From Variovorax paradoxus (GTDB taxonomy: Bacteria > Pseudomonadota > Gammaproteobacteria > Burkholderiales > Burkholderiaceae_C): 64,000 nucleotides of DNA. The translations under genes were made by a program, and so were the position numbers. Below the pieces are notes generated by a model, which searched no databases, was not told the DNA's origin, and worked only from the letters and a program-made list of their open reading frames with translations. Every line of letters starts with the position of its first letter. Position 1 is the first letter of the stretch. Positions 42,632 through 52,299 of this stretch are shown in pieces. The stretch spans positions 62,001 through 126,000 of the forward strand of contig NZ_JXQQ01000084.1 of the NCBI RefSeq assembly GCF_000834655.1. The letters are read 5' to 3'.

Positions 42632-43912
42632 ATGACCGACAAGAACGACACTCTCTTCGAGCGCGCCCGCGCCGTGATCCCCGGCGGCGTGAACTCGCCC
42701 GTGCGCGCCTTCAAGGCCGTCGGCGGCACGCCTCGCTTCATCCAGCGCGCCGAAGGCGCCTATTTCTGGGATGCCAACGGCAAGCGCTACATCGACTACA
42801 TCGGCTCCTGGGGCCCGATGATCCTGGGCCACGGCCACCCCGCCGTGGTCGAGGCGGTGCAGAAGGCAGTGCTCGAAGGCTTCTCGTACGGCGCGCCGAC
42901 CGAGCGCGAAATCGAACTGGCAGAGGCCATCCTCGCGCTCGTGCCTTCCATGGAAATGGTGCGGCTCGTGAGCTCGGGCACCGAGGCCGCGATGAGCGCA
43001 CTGCGCCTGGCACGCGGCGCCACTGGCCGTAAAAGCATCATCAAGTTCGAAGGCTGCTACCACGGCCATGCCGACGCGCTGCTCGTAAAGGCCGGCTCGG
43101 GCCTGGCCACATTCGGCAACCCGACTTCGGCCGGCGTGCCGCCCGAAGTGGTGCAGCACACGATCGTGCTGGAGTACAACAACCTTCAGCAGCTCGAAGA
43201 AGCGTTCTCGCTCCACGGCAACGACATCGCCTGCCTGATGATCGAGGCCATCGCCGGCAACATGAACTTCGTGCGCGCCACGCCCGAATTCGCCCGGCGC
43301 TGCCGCGAGCTCTGCACGAAGCACGGCGCGCTCCTGATCTTCGACGAGGTGATGACCGGTTTTCGCGTGGGCCTGCACGGCGCGCAGGGCGTGCTGGGCA
43401 TCAAGCCCGATCTCACGGTGCTGGGCAAGGTCATCGGCGGGGGCATGCCGCTCGCGGCGTTCGGCGGTCCGCGCGCCATCATGGAGCAGCTCGCGCCGCA
43501 GGGGCCGGTCTACCAGGCCGGCACGCTGTCGGGCAACCCGGTGGCCACGGCGTGCGGCCTTGCCACGCTGAAGGAAATTGCCAAGCCCGGTTTCTACGAA
43601 GCACTCGGCAAGAAGACGCGCTCGCTGGTCGATGGCCTGAAGGCCGCCGCAGCGGCCGAAGGCCAGCCCTTCAACGCCGACAGCGAAGGCGGCATGTTCG
43701 GCTTTTTCCTCATGAAGGACCTGCCGCAAAACTATGCCACCGTGATGACAACCGACAACGCGAAGTTCAATGCGTTGTTTCATGGTTTGCTCGATCGCGG
43801 CGTGTATATTGCCCCCGCGCTGTACGAAGCAGGCTTCGTGAGCGCAGCGCACGGGGAGGAAGATATCGCAGCCACCATAGAAGCGGCACGAGAGATTTTC
43901 AGAACGCCTTAG
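42632..43912 (+). CDS. hemL: glutamate-1-semialdehyde 2,1-aminomutase
   Basis: A 426-aa PLP enzyme making 5-aminolevulinate for haem. Hallmarks: [59 protein letters not shown], and the PLP lysine K266 in [10 protein letters not shown]. Co-directional with the thiD-like gene (3-nt gap) and the envelope protein gene after it (3-nt gap). Normal length. Confidence 0.97.
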   Translation: MTDKNDTLFERARAVIPGGVNSPVRAFKAVGGTPRFIQRAEGAYFWDANGKRYIDYIGSWGPMILGHGHPAVVEAVQKAVLEGFSYGAPTEREIELAEAILALVPSMEMVRLVSSGTEAAMSALRLARGATGRKSIIKFEGCYHGHADALLVKAGSGLATFGNPTSAGVPPEVVQHTIVLEYNNLQQLEEAFSLHGNDIACLMIEAIAGNMNFVRATPEFARRCRELCTKHGALLIFDEVMTGFRVGLHGAQGVLGIKPDLTVLGKVIGGGMPLAAFGGPRAIMEQLAPQGPVYQAGTLSGNPVATACGLATLKEIAKPGFYEALGKKTRSLVDGLKAAAAAEGQPFNADSEGGMFGFFLMKDLPQNYATVMTTDNAKFNALFHGLLDRGVYIAPALYEAGFVSAAHGEEDIAATIEAAREIFRTP

Positions 43913-43915
43913 TCC

Positions 43916-44404
43916 ATGAACGCCCTGCGCCTGCTGCCGGTATCGAGTGCTGCCCTTGCTCTTCTTCTACCCGGCCTGGCGCTTGCGCAGGCGTCCTTCG
44001 AGCCGAAGAACATCTGGGTCAACCCGGGCTTCTATTCGGCGCACTTCGACAGCGGCAAGGGCCTGGAAAATTCCAACTTCGGCCTGGGCTTCGAATACCC
44101 GCTGAGCGACACCTACCGCATCACGGGCGGCACCTTTCGCAACAGCGACCGCAGGCAGTCGAACTACCTCGGCCTGTACGTGCTGCCCTTCGAGTTCTAC
44201 GGCGTGAAGTTCGGCGCGGTGGTGGGCGGTTTCGACGGCTACCCCAACTATCGCAACGGCAACTGGTTCCCGGCCATCCTTCCGGTGGCGGCCATCGAGG
44301 GCAAGAACTGGGGCTTGAACGTCGCCTACGTGCCGACGGTCAAGAACCGCCTGTACGGCGCGATCACCTTCCAACTCAAGTACCGGTTCGGCACCCACGA
44401 ATAG
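43916..44404 (+). CDS. small outer-membrane beta-barrel-like protein
   Basis: A 162-aa protein with a signal peptide (ALALLLPGLALA-QAS, cleavage near 25). It has alternating aromatic strands (NIWVNPGFYSAHFDSG, YPLSDTYRITGGTFRNS, LGLYVLPFEFYGVKFGAVVG, WGLNVAYVPTVKNRLYGAIT) and ends FQLKYRFGTHE, a near-terminal aromatic typical of barrels. About eight strands can be drawn, as in PagP-like proteins, but no catalytic signature is recognised. It is co-transcribed with hemL. Function unknown. Confidence 0.75.
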   Translation: MNALRLLPVSSAALALLLPGLALAQASFEPKNIWVNPGFYSAHFDSGKGLENSNFGLGFEYPLSDTYRITGGTFRNSDRRQSNYLGLYVLPFEFYGVKFGAVVGGFDGYPNYRNGNWFPAILPVAAIEGKNWGLNVAYVPTVKNRLYGAITFQLKYRFGTHE

Positions 44405-44500
44405 GCTCGCCCCCCAGGCTGCCCGCACTTCGTGTCGCTTCGCCAACCCCCTACCGGGGGCAACACCTGCGGCCCGGCAAAGCCGGTTCCGCGGTGTTCT
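44405..44500 (+). repeat. stop-linked intergenic repeat, copy 5
   Basis: Begins at the base after the stop of the beta-barrel gene, the only copy following a + strand gene; it is inverted accordingly. GGCTCGCCCCCCAGGCTGCC, CACTTCGTGTCGCTTCGCCA, CCCCCTACCGGGGG and CCGGCAAAGCCGG are all present. Lies between convergent genes. Confidence 0.88.
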
Positions 44501-44522
44501 CGAAAAAGCGGAAGAAGCGCCT

Positions 44523-46130
44523 TCAGTGCCGGAAGTGGCGCACGCCCGACAGCACCATCACCACGCCGCGTTCGTCCGCGGCATCGATCACTTCCTGGTC
44601 GCGCATCGAGCCGCCCGGCTGGATCACGCAGCTCGCGCCCGCATCCACCACCACGTCCAGGCCGTCGCGGAACGGGAAGAAGGCATCGCTCGCCACCGCC
44701 GTGTCCTTCAGCGACAGGCCCGCGTGCTCGGCCTTGATGCTGGCGATGCGGGCGGAGTCGAGGCGGCTCATCTGGCCCGCGCCGACGCCCATCGTCATGC
44801 CGTCGGCGCAGAACACGATCGCGTTGCTCTTCACGAACTTCGCGACCTTCCAGGCGAACAGCAGGTCCTGCAGTTGCTGCGGCGTGGGCTGCTTCTTGCT
44901 CACTACCTTGAGGTCGCTCTCGGCGAGCTCGTGGTTGTCGGCGGTCTGCATGAGAAGGCCCGAGCCGACGCGCTTGACGTCCATCAGGTTGCGGCCGTTC
45001 TCCCAGTCGGTCTTGCCGCCCGGCGGCAGCGCGATCTCGAGCACGCGCACGTTCAGCTTGGCCTTGGTGGCCTGGAACACTTCGAGCGCCTCGGGCGTAT
45101 AGCCCGGCGCCATCAGCACTTCGACGAACTGCTTGTTGACCGCTTGCGCGGTGGCCAGGTCGACCGGACGGTTGAAGGCGATGATGCCGCCGAAGGCCGA
45201 GGTCGGATCGGTCTTGAAGGCCTTGGCATAGGCCTCGTTCGCGTCCTTGCCCACGGCCACGCCGCAGGGGTTGGCGTGCTTGACGATCACGCAGGCCGGC
45301 ACGTCGAAGCTCTTGACGCATTCCCACGCCGCGTCGGCGTCGGCGATGTTGTTGTAGCTCAGCTCCTTGCCTTGCAGCTGCCTGGCCGATACCAGCGAGC
45401 CGGGCGCCGGATAGAGGTCGCGGTAGAACGCGGCCTGCTGGTGCGGGTTCTCGCCGTAGCGCAGGTCCTGCACCTTCACGAAGCGGCCGTTGCTCTGCGC
45501 GGGGAAGAGCGAGCGCGTGGGCGCAGGCTGGCCGATGCTGGCGTCGAAGTCGATCGCCGAGAGGTAGTCGCTGATCGCGCCGTCGTAGTCGGCGATGCGG
45601 TTGAACGCGGCCACCGAGAACGCGAACTTGGTCTTGTCGCTGAGCTTGCCGCCGGCCTTGAGCTCGGCGAGCGCCACGGGGTACTGCGCCGCGTCGGTGA
45701 GCACGCCCACGTCCTTCCAGTTCTTGGCCGCGCTGCGCACCATGGCCGGGCCGCCGATGTCGATGTTCTCGATCGCGTCTTCGAGCGTGCAACCGGGCTT
45801 GGCCACGGTCGACTCGAACGGGTAGAGGTTGACGATCAGGAGGTCGATGGTGTCGATGCCGTGTTCCTTGATCGCCGCCACGTGCGCGGGCAGGTCCCGC
45901 CGCGCAAGCAGTCCGCCGTGGATCTTGGGGTGCAGCGTCTTCACGCGGCCGTCGAGCATTTCGGGAAAGCCGGTGTGGTCGGCCACCTCGGTCACCGGCA
46001 GGCCCGCGTCGGCCAGGAGCTTGGCGGTGCCGCCGGTGGACAGCAGCTTGATGCCCAGCGCATGCAGCGCCTGGGCGAATTCGAGGATGCCGGTCTTGTC
46101 GGAAACGGAGATGAGTGCGGTCTGAGCCAT
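44523..46130 (-). CDS. purH: bifunctional AICAR transformylase/IMP cyclohydrolase
   Basis: A 535-aa enzyme for the last two steps of IMP synthesis. The N-terminal MGS-like cyclohydrolase domain has [29 protein letters not shown] and [13 protein letters not shown]. The C-terminal transformylase has [19 protein letters not shown] and [12 protein letters not shown]. It follows fis by 15 bp. Length is typical. Confidence 0.97.
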   Translation of the reverse strand: MAQTALISVSDKTGILEFAQALHALGIKLLSTGGTAKLLADAGLPVTEVADHTGFPEMLDGRVKTLHPKIHGGLLARRDLPAHVAAIKEHGIDTIDLLIVNLYPFESTVAKPGCTLEDAIENIDIGGPAMVRSAAKNWKDVGVLTDAAQYPVALAELKAGGKLSDKTKFAFSVAAFNRIADYDGAISDYLSAIDFDASIGQPAPTRSLFPAQSNGRFVKVQDLRYGENPHQQAAFYRDLYPAPGSLVSARQLQGKELSYNNIADADAAWECVKSFDVPACVIVKHANPCGVAVGKDANEAYAKAFKTDPTSAFGGIIAFNRPVDLATAQAVNKQFVEVLMAPGYTPEALEVFQATKAKLNVRVLEIALPPGGKTDWENGRNLMDVKRVGSGLLMQTADNHELAESDLKVVSKKQPTPQQLQDLLFAWKVAKFVKSNAIVFCADGMTMGVGAGQMSRLDSARIASIKAEHAGLSLKDTAVASDAFFPFRDGLDVVVDAGASCVIQPGGSMRDQEVIDAADERGVVMVLSGVRHFRH

Positions 46131-46145
46131 GGGTATGCCGTGAAG

Positions 46146-46382
46146 TTATTTCAGAAGTTTGTGCTCGACCAATTTCTTGCGGAGCGTGTTTCGGTTGAGG
46201 CCCAGCCATTGCGCGGCCTTGGATTGATTGCCCTCGGCGCGCGTCATCACGACATCGAGCAAGGGCTTCTCGACCACGCGCACGAGCATCTCGTACATGC
46301 CGTCGGGTTCGGTGCCGCGCAGGTCGCGAAAGTAGCTGTCCAGACTGGTGCGCACGCAGTCTTCGATGTGTTTCTTGCTCAT
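46146..46382 (-). CDS. fis: Fis-family nucleoid DNA-binding protein
   Basis: A 78-aa protein ending in the Fis helix-turn-helix: LDVVMTRAEGNQSKAAQWLG then LNRNTLRKKLVEHKLLK. ATG 46382 (MSKKHIEDCV) gives the short betaproteobacterial form. Order dusB-fis is the same as in E. coli, with purH as an extra downstream gene. Confidence 0.93.
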   Translation of the reverse strand: MSKKHIEDCVRTSLDSYFRDLRGTEPDGMYEMLVRVVEKPLLDVVMTRAEGNQSKAAQWLGLNRNTLRKKLVEHKLLK

Positions 46383-46401
46383 TGCTTCTTCTCTTCTTCT
46401 C

Positions 46402-47460
46402 TCAATCGACGGCGCAGGCCGCCTCCTCTTCACCGGACAGCTCTTCGGCCGCCTGGTGTGCGGGCATGCGGTCCATCCGGTCCGCAAGCCCGTCGAAATA
46501 GTCGCCCACCGCGCGAAGCTGCTCCGCGCAGTCCTCGATGGCGTTCATCGTGCTGCGGAAGGCCTCGCCGTCGGGAAGCGTGCGCACGTACCAGCCGATG
46601 TGCTTTCGCGCGGTGCGCACGCCGCTGAAATCGCCGTAGAGCGCGTAGTGCTCCACCAGGTGATCGAGCAGCAGGCGGCGGACCTCGGCGACCAGCGGCG
46701 GCGCGCGGTGCGTGCCGGTGTCCAGGAAGTGCGAGATCTCGCGAAAGATCCAGGGCCGGCCCTGCGCGGCGCGGCCGATCATCACCGCGTCGGCACCGGT
46801 GGCCGCGAGCACGTCGCGCGCCTTCTCGGGCGATGTGATGTCGCCGTTGGCCACCACCGGCACGCGCACCGCGGCCTTCACGGCGGCGATGGTGTCGTAT
46901 TCGGCGTGGCCCTTGTAGCCTTGCTCGCGCGTGCGGCCGTGAACGGTGAGCATCTGCACGCCGGCCGATTCGAAATCGCGCGCGAGCTTCACCGCGTTGC
47001 GGTTGTCTTCGCTCCAGCCGGTGCGCATCTTGAGCGTGACCGGCACGTTGAATGGCTGCGCCGCATCGACCACAGCCTGCACGATCTCGAGGGCCAGCGG
47101 CTCGTCGCGCATCAGCGCCGAGCCCGCCCACTTGTTGCAGACCTTCTTGGCCGGGCAGCCCATGTTGATGTCGATGATCTGCGCGCCGCGCTCGATGTTG
47201 TAGACCGTGGCCTCGGCCATCATGGCCGCATCGGTGCCGGCGATCTGCACCGCGATGGGGCCCGGCTCGCCGTCGTGGTTGGCACGTCGCGAAGTCTTGA
47301 GCGTGCCCCAGAGTTCCTTGCGCGAGGTGACCATCTCGCTGACCGCATAACCCGCGCCGAGTTCGCGGCACAGCATGCGGAAGGGCCGGTCCGTCACGCC
47401 GGCCATGGGCGCGACGAACAGGCGGTTTTCCAGCGTGTGGGTGCCGATCTGCAAGGTCAT
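46402..47460 (-). CDS. dusB: tRNA-dihydrouridine synthase B
   Basis: A 352-aa FMN enzyme that reduces uridine in the tRNA D-loop. VAPMAGVTDRPFRMLCRELG opens the TIM barrel, INMGCPAKKVCNKWAGSALM carries the catalytic cysteine, and GDITSPEKARDVLA, GADAVMIGRAAQGRPWIF follow. ATG 47460 (MTLQIGTHTLENRLF) is the family start; the frame upstream is not conserved-looking. 19 bp before fis. Confidence 0.95.
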   Translation of the reverse strand: MTLQIGTHTLENRLFVAPMAGVTDRPFRMLCRELGAGYAVSEMVTSRKELWGTLKTSRRANHDGEPGPIAVQIAGTDAAMMAEATVYNIERGAQIIDINMGCPAKKVCNKWAGSALMRDEPLALEIVQAVVDAAQPFNVPVTLKMRTGWSEDNRNAVKLARDFESAGVQMLTVHGRTREQGYKGHAEYDTIAAVKAAVRVPVVANGDITSPEKARDVLAATGADAVMIGRAAQGRPWIFREISHFLDTGTHRAPPLVAEVRRLLLDHLVEHYALYGDFSGVRTARKHIGWYVRTLPDGEAFRSTMNAIEDCAEQLRAVGDYFDGLADRMDRMPAHQAAEELSGEEEAACAVD

Positions 47461-47634
47461 GGGAAAGGAGGCGGTGCGCGTTCGGCTGCTGAAAAATGAG
47501 GCACGATTGTAGCCACCTGGGATTTCGGCGACTGAAACGATTTGCGCCTGCGGGACAGGCGTAAACACCAATGTCTCGCGGGGCCTTCTCCGACGCGGAT
47601 GCGGTGCGGGTGCTGCCTATACTCCGCCGACCTT

Positions 47635-48105
47635 ATGCAAGCCTGGCTCGACTCCCTCATGGCGCTGCTGGCGCTGCCGCAGTACGGCCTCTCGACGCTG
47701 TTCGTCGCCGCCTTCGTGTCGGCCACGCTGCTGCCGGTGGGCTCCGAGCCCATCCTGTTCGGCCTGCTCAGGCTCAACCCCGAGATGTTCTGGCCCGCCA
47801 TCGCGGTCGCGACGGTGGGCAACACGCTGGGCGGCGCGGTCGACTGGTGGATGGGCTACGGCGCGCACAAGGTCGCTGACAAATACTCGCACTCGAAACA
47901 CCACGTGCGCGTGCTCGGATGGCTCGAGCGCCTCGGGCCGAAGGCGTGTCTCCTGAGCTGGCTGCCGCTGGTGGGCGATCCGTTGTGCGCTGTGGCGGGC
48001 TGGCTCAAGCTGCCCTTCTGGCCGTGCCTTGGCTACATGGCCATCGGAAAATTCCTGCGCTACGTCTGCATGACCGTCGCGCTCATCTACATCTTCCCGG
48101 CCTGA
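47635..48105 (+). CDS. yqaA: YqaA/DedA-family membrane protein
   Basis: A 156-aa integral membrane protein (SNARE-associated/DedA superfamily). LSTLFVAAFVSATLLPVGSE, VATVGNTLGGAVDWWMGYG and LSWLPLVGDPLCAVAGWL are typical YqaA motifs. DedA relatives flip lipids or use proton gradients; the role of YqaA is not settled. ATG 47635 begins right before the first helix. Confidence 0.87.
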   Translation: MQAWLDSLMALLALPQYGLSTLFVAAFVSATLLPVGSEPILFGLLRLNPEMFWPAIAVATVGNTLGGAVDWWMGYGAHKVADKYSHSKHHVRVLGWLERLGPKACLLSWLPLVGDPLCAVAGWLKLPFWPCLGYMAIGKFLRYVCMTVALIYIFPA

Positions 48106-48112
48106 CGCAACC

Positions 48113-48787
48113 TCAGCTCAACAGGCCGTAGGGGCCGCCGCGTTCCAGCGCGCGCTTGTAGGCCGGCCGCGCATGGATGCGCTCTAGGTACCCCATGAGC
48201 CTGGGCCGCTTCGCATCGAGTCCGCCGCGCGCCTGCGAGGCTTCGACCACGAAACTCATCTGGATGTCGGCGCCCGTGAATTCGTCGCCGGCGAACCACT
48301 CGCTCTTGCCCAGTTCGGACTCCATGTAGTTCAGGTGGCTCGCGATGTTCGGGTTGATGAACGCCGACTTCGCCTTCGCCGCGATGGCCTTGGCCACCGG
48401 CTTGGCGAAGAAAGGCATCTTGCTCGTCTCGATGCGGTCGAACACCAGCTTGAGCAACAGCGGCGACATCGCGGTGCCCTCGGCGAAATGCAGCCAGTAG
48501 CGATAGCGCAAGGCCTCGGGCGTGCCGGCCGCGGGCGCGAGGCGGCCATGGCCGTAGCGCTCGATCACCGTCTCGATCACCGCACCCGATTCCGCGAGCG
48601 TGAGGCCGTCGTCCGTCGTCACCACCGGCGACTTGCCAAGCGGGTGAATGGCCTTGAGCGAAGCGGGCGCCAACATGGTCTGCGGATCGCGCTGGTAGTG
48701 AACGATCTCGTACGGCAGTTCGAGTTCTTCGAGCAGCCAGAGCACGCGCTGCGAGCGCGAATTGTTGAGATGGTGGACGGTGAGCAT
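48113..48787 (-). CDS. glutathione S-transferase family protein
   Basis: A 224-aa protein with N-terminal thioredoxin fold (LTVHHLNNSRSQRVLWLLEE; S as likely thiol-activating residue; GKSPVVTTDDGLTLAESGAV binding gamma-Glu) and C-terminal helical domain (EWFAGDEFTGADIQMSF). Substrate unknown. ATG 48787 is used; the upstream 25 codons do not look coding. Convergent with yqaA, 7 bp apart. Confidence 0.9.
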   Translation of the reverse strand: MLTVHHLNNSRSQRVLWLLEELELPYEIVHYQRDPQTMLAPASLKAIHPLGKSPVVTTDDGLTLAESGAVIETVIERYGHGRLAPAAGTPEALRYRYWLHFAEGTAMSPLLLKLVFDRIETSKMPFFAKPVAKAIAAKAKSAFINPNIASHLNYMESELGKSEWFAGDEFTGADIQMSFVVEASQARGGLDAKRPRLMGYLERIHARPAYKRALERGGPYGLLS

Positions 48788-48922
48788 GGGGGCGAGCCTT
48801 GTGGAGAAATCGGGGCGCGCGCAGTCTAACAACAGGAAACATCGCCAACGCGGCTTTCGCACGCCCGCACACAGCGCCCCCGCCTACGAGAAACCGGAGG
48901 CTGCGCTTTCACACTCCTGCGA

Positions 48923-49906
48923 ATGAAAAAATCCATCCGGCCCTGGAAGCCCCTGGCAGCCGGCCTCTGGCTCGGCATGCTCGCCTGTCACGCCTCGGCG
49001 CTGCAGCCCGAGGAAGTTTTTCGCAAGGCATCGCCCGCGGTCTGGACCGTCAAGGGCGACCAGGGCAACAACAAGACATCGGTCGGCAGCGCGGTCGCCG
49101 TGACGCCGGCCGCCCTGGCCACGGCCTGCCATGTGGTGAACGGCGCCATGTCGGCTACCGTGACGCAGGGCCAGACCACCATCAAGATCAAGAGCATCCT
49201 GCGCGACCCCGACACGTCGCGCGACCTGTGCGTGCTGATGACCGAAACGCCGCTGCAGTTGCCCGCCGTGCAGATCGCGCCGGTCGGCGACCTGCGCGTG
49301 GGCCAGCGCGTGTTTGCCATCGGCAGCCCGCACGGCCTCGAACTCACCTTGACCGAAGGCCTGATCTCCGCGCTGAGGCCAAGGGCCCAGGGCCAGTTGC
49401 CGATCATCCAGACCTCCGCGCCGGTGTCCTCGGGCTCGAGCGGCGGCGGATTGTTCGATGACGAAGGCCGGCTGGTCGGCGTCACCGACAGCGTGGCGCC
49501 CGGCGGAGCGAACCTCGGCTTTGCCTATCCGGCGCAATGGGTGATGGAACTGCCGCAGCGCGTGATCGCCGAGATGACGAAGTGGCGCGAGCTGCTCAAG
49601 AACGTCGGCGTGGCGCTCGGCCCCAACGGCGAACCCGCGCCCTCAGGCCATGCCGACCTGGCCGACGAAGCCGGCCTGCCGGTTGTCGGCAGCGACCCCG
49701 CGCAGATCCGCGCCGCGTACCGCCAGTTCCTGCTGCAGGCGCGGCCGCGTGCGTTCCTGATCACGAGCGACAACAAGTTCGGCACCGCCACCAACTCGGC
49801 CGCGCTGACCGAGCACCTCAAGGGATGCGCGGAGCGCAAGGTGGTGTGTGCGGCCTATGCGGTGGACAACACCGTGGTGTGGGGCAAGCAGCAAGTCGCC
49901 AAGTAG
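48923..49906 (+). CDS. exported trypsin-like serine protease
   Basis: A 327-aa protein with a signal peptide (LAAGLWLGMLACHASA-LQP) and a chymotrypsin-fold domain. The triad is readable: H70 in ATACHVVNG, D101 in SRDLCVLM, and S173 in GSSGGGLFDD. There is no PDZ domain as in DegP; the last about 110 residues (from EMTKWRELLKNVG) form an unknown tail with two cysteines. Periplasmic; substrate unknown. Confidence 0.87.
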   Translation: MKKSIRPWKPLAAGLWLGMLACHASALQPEEVFRKASPAVWTVKGDQGNNKTSVGSAVAVTPAALATACHVVNGAMSATVTQGQTTIKIKSILRDPDTSRDLCVLMTETPLQLPAVQIAPVGDLRVGQRVFAIGSPHGLELTLTEGLISALRPRAQGQLPIIQTSAPVSSGSSGGGLFDDEGRLVGVTDSVAPGGANLGFAYPAQWVMELPQRVIAEMTKWRELLKNVGVALGPNGEPAPSGHADLADEAGLPVVGSDPAQIRAAYRQFLLQARPRAFLITSDNKFGTATNSAALTEHLKGCAERKVVCAAYAVDNTVVWGKQQVAK

Positions 49907-49931
49907 CCGCAGAGCCCTGCCAACTCGTCGC

Positions 49932-50027
49932 GAGACACCGCGGAACCGGCTCCGCCGGGCCGCAGGTGTCGCCCCCGGTAGGGGGTTGGAGAAGCGACAC
50001 GAAGTGCGCGAAGCCTGGGGGCGAGCC
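49932..50027 (-). repeat. stop-linked intergenic repeat, copy 6
   Basis: Starts 4 nt after the ychF stop. The fullest match to copy 5: CACTTCGTGTCGCTTCTCCA, hairpin CCCCCTACCGGGGG, and hairpin CCGGCGGAGCCGG then CCGCGGTGTC. Lies between convergent protease and ychF genes. Confidence 0.88.
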
Positions 50028-50031
50028 AAGT

Positions 50032-51123
50032 TCAGGAGCTGAACAGGAAGTTCATCACGTCGCCATCCTTGACGACGTATTCCTTGCCTTCCGATCGCAT
50101 CTTCCCCGCGTCCTTGGCGCCCTGCTCGCCCTTGAACGCGATGTAGTCGTCGAACGCGATGGTCTGCGCGCGGATGTAGCCCTTCTCGAAATCGCCGTGG
50201 ATCACGCCGGCCGCCTGCGGGCCGGTGTCGCCGATGTGGATGGTCCAGGCGCGCACTTCCTTCACGCCGGCGGTGAAGTACGTCTGCAGGCCCAGCAGCT
50301 TGAAGGCTGCACGGATGAGGCGGTTCAGGCCCGGCTCGTCCTGGCCGATTTCGGCGAGGAACATCTTCTTGTCCTCGTCGTCCATCTCGGCGAGGTCCGC
50401 TTCGATCTTGGCGCAGATGGCGACCACGGGCGCGCCCTGCTTGGCAGCGTATTCGCGCAGGCGATCGAGGTAGGGGTTGTTCTCGAAGCCGTCTTCGGCC
50501 ACATTGCCCACGAACATCGCGGGCTTGGCGGTGATGAGCGTGAAGCTCTTGACCAGCGGCTGCTCTTCCTTGGTGAACTCGAGCGCGCGCACGGGCGTGT
50601 TCTCGTTCAGGGCGGCCTGGCAGCGCTCCAGCAGGCCGACGAGCTTCTGCGCGTCCTTGTCGCCCGAGCGCGCCACCTTGGTGTGGCGGTGCAGCGCTTT
50701 CTCGACCGTGGCGAGGTCGGCCAGGCACAGTTCGGTCTGGATCACTTCGATGTCGGAGATCGGGTCGACCTTGCCGGCCACGTGGATCACGTTGTCGTCG
50801 TCGAAGCAGCGCACCACGTTCACCGTGGCATCCGTCTCGCGGATGTGCGCGAGGAACTTGTTGCCCAGGCCTTCGCCGGTGCTGGCGCCGGCCACGAGGC
50901 CGGCGATGTCGACGAACTCGACGATGGCGGGCACCACTCGCTCGGGCCCCACGATCGCGCTCAGTTGCGCCAGGCGCGGATCGGGCACTTCCACCACGCC
51001 CACGTTGGGCTCGATGGTGCAGAAAGGATAGTTTTCCGCTGCGATGCCGGCCTTGGTCAACGCATTGAAAAGGGTGGATTTACCGACGTTGGGCAGGCCG
51101 ACGATGCCGCATTGCAAACTCAT
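50032..51123 (-). CDS. ychF: ribosome-associated ATPase YchF
   Basis: A 363-aa Obg-family NTPase, exactly the usual size. Walker A is [12 protein letters not shown], followed by [12 protein letters not shown] and [19 protein letters not shown]. The C-terminal TGS-like part has [20 protein letters not shown] and [15 protein letters not shown]. Binds ribosomes and prefers ATP in studied members. Divergent from the ribose operon. Confidence 0.96.
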   Translation of the reverse strand: MSLQCGIVGLPNVGKSTLFNALTKAGIAAENYPFCTIEPNVGVVEVPDPRLAQLSAIVGPERVVPAIVEFVDIAGLVAGASTGEGLGNKFLAHIRETDATVNVVRCFDDDNVIHVAGKVDPISDIEVIQTELCLADLATVEKALHRHTKVARSGDKDAQKLVGLLERCQAALNENTPVRALEFTKEEQPLVKSFTLITAKPAMFVGNVAEDGFENNPYLDRLREYAAKQGAPVVAICAKIEADLAEMDDEDKKMFLAEIGQDEPGLNRLIRAAFKLLGLQTYFTAGVKEVRAWTIHIGDTGPQAAGVIHGDFEKGYIRAQTIAFDDYIAFKGEQGAKDAGKMRSEGKEYVVKDGDVMNFLFSS

Positions 51124-51236
51124 GGGAGGTCCTCTTGGGTAACCCGCGATTTTAGGCGACCATGCTTGCATGCCCGCCCGGCAGGTCTTCGGCCCCCTTC
51201 GTCCATCCCTCGAAAGCTCAGGGTTAAACCCGATTA

Positions 51237-51260
51237 GCAAACGTTTGCGCAAACGTTTTC
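51237..51260. promoter_or_regulatory. tandem LacI/RbsR-type operators
   Basis: Two abutting 12-bp sites, GCAAACGTTTGC (51237-51248, perfect palindrome) and GCAAACGTTTTC (51249-51260); together they also form the larger palindrome AAACGTTTGC-GCAAACGTTT. They lie 68-91 bp upstream of the rbsB ATG. Predicted target of the LacI-family regulator at 54980. Confidence 0.82.
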
Positions 51261-51327
51261 GTTAGGTAATATCGGAGCCCCCGGCAGAGACCGGCGTACC
51301 GCTCAACCACACCTCAGGAGACACACC

Positions 51328-52281
51328 ATGAAGTTCACCCGCCGCACCCTGCAAAGCGCCGCCGCGCTCACGCTGCTGGGCGCCATCGCCGCCACGCCCG
51401 CCTTCGCGCAGGACAAGCCCAAGGTCGCACTGGTCATGAAGTCGCTGGCCAACGAGTTCTTCCGCACCATGGAAGACGGCGCCAAGGCGCACAACAAGGC
51501 CAACGCCGCGAAGTACACGCTGGTGGCCAACGGCATCAAGGACGAGACCGACACCTCCGCCCAGATCAAGATGGTCGAGCAGATGGTGGCGCAGAAGATC
51601 AACGCGCTGGTCATCGCGCCGGCCGATTCGAAGGCGCTGGTGCCCGTGATCAAGGCCGCCATCGACAAGGGCATCCTGGTGGTCAACATCGACAACCAGC
51701 TCGACGCCGCCGCGCTCAAGGAAAAGGGCATCCAGGTGCCCTTCGTCGGCCCCGACAACCGCGCCGGCGCCAAGCTGGTGGGCGATGCGCTGGCCAAGGA
51801 GCTGAAGGCGGGCGACAAGGTCGGCATCATCGAAGGCGTCTCGACCACCTTCAATGCGCAGCAGCGCACCCTCGGCTACCAGGATGCCATGAAGGCCTCC
51901 AACGTGACGGTGGTGGGCGTGCAGTCGGGCCAGTGGGAAATCGACAAGGGCAACACGGTGGCCGCCGGCATGATGCGAGAGCACCCCGATCTCAAGGCGC
52001 TGCTCGCCGGCAACGACAGCATGGCGCTCGGCGCCGTGGCAGCGGTGAAGGCCGCGGGCAAGACCGGCAAGGTGCTGGTGGTGGGCTACGACAACATCGG
52101 CGCCATCAAGCCGATGCTCAAGGACGGCCGCGTGCTCGCCACTGCCGACCAGTTCGCCGCCAAGCAGGCCGTGTTCGGCATCGAGACCGCCCTGAAGGCC
52201 ATCGCCGACAAGAAGAAGCAGTCGGAGATGCCCGCCGAAGTGAAGACCGACGTGGTGCTCGTCACCAAAGACTCCAAGTAA
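51328..52281 (+). CDS. rbsB: ribose ABC transporter substrate-binding protein
   Basis: A 317-aa periplasmic binding protein. Signal peptide ends AATPAFA-QDK near residue 27. VALVMKSLANEFFRTMEDGA, INALVIAPADSKALVPVIKA, VNIDNQLDAAAL, VGPDNRAGAKLVGDAL and AGNDSMALGAVAAVKAAG match RbsB-type sugar receptors. Good AGGAG box before ATG. First gene of rbsBACRKD. Confidence 0.94.
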   Translation: MKFTRRTLQSAAALTLLGAIAATPAFAQDKPKVALVMKSLANEFFRTMEDGAKAHNKANAAKYTLVANGIKDETDTSAQIKMVEQMVAQKINALVIAPADSKALVPVIKAAIDKGILVVNIDNQLDAAALKEKGIQVPFVGPDNRAGAKLVGDALAKELKAGDKVGIIEGVSTTFNAQQRTLGYQDAMKASNVTVVGVQSGQWEIDKGNTVAAGMMREHPDLKALLAGNDSMALGAVAAVKAAGKTGKVLVVGYDNIGAIKPMLKDGRVLATADQFAAKQAVFGIETALKAIADKKKQSEMPAEVKTDVVLVTKDSK

Positions 52282-52299
52282 ACCGAGAGAGCCAAGACG

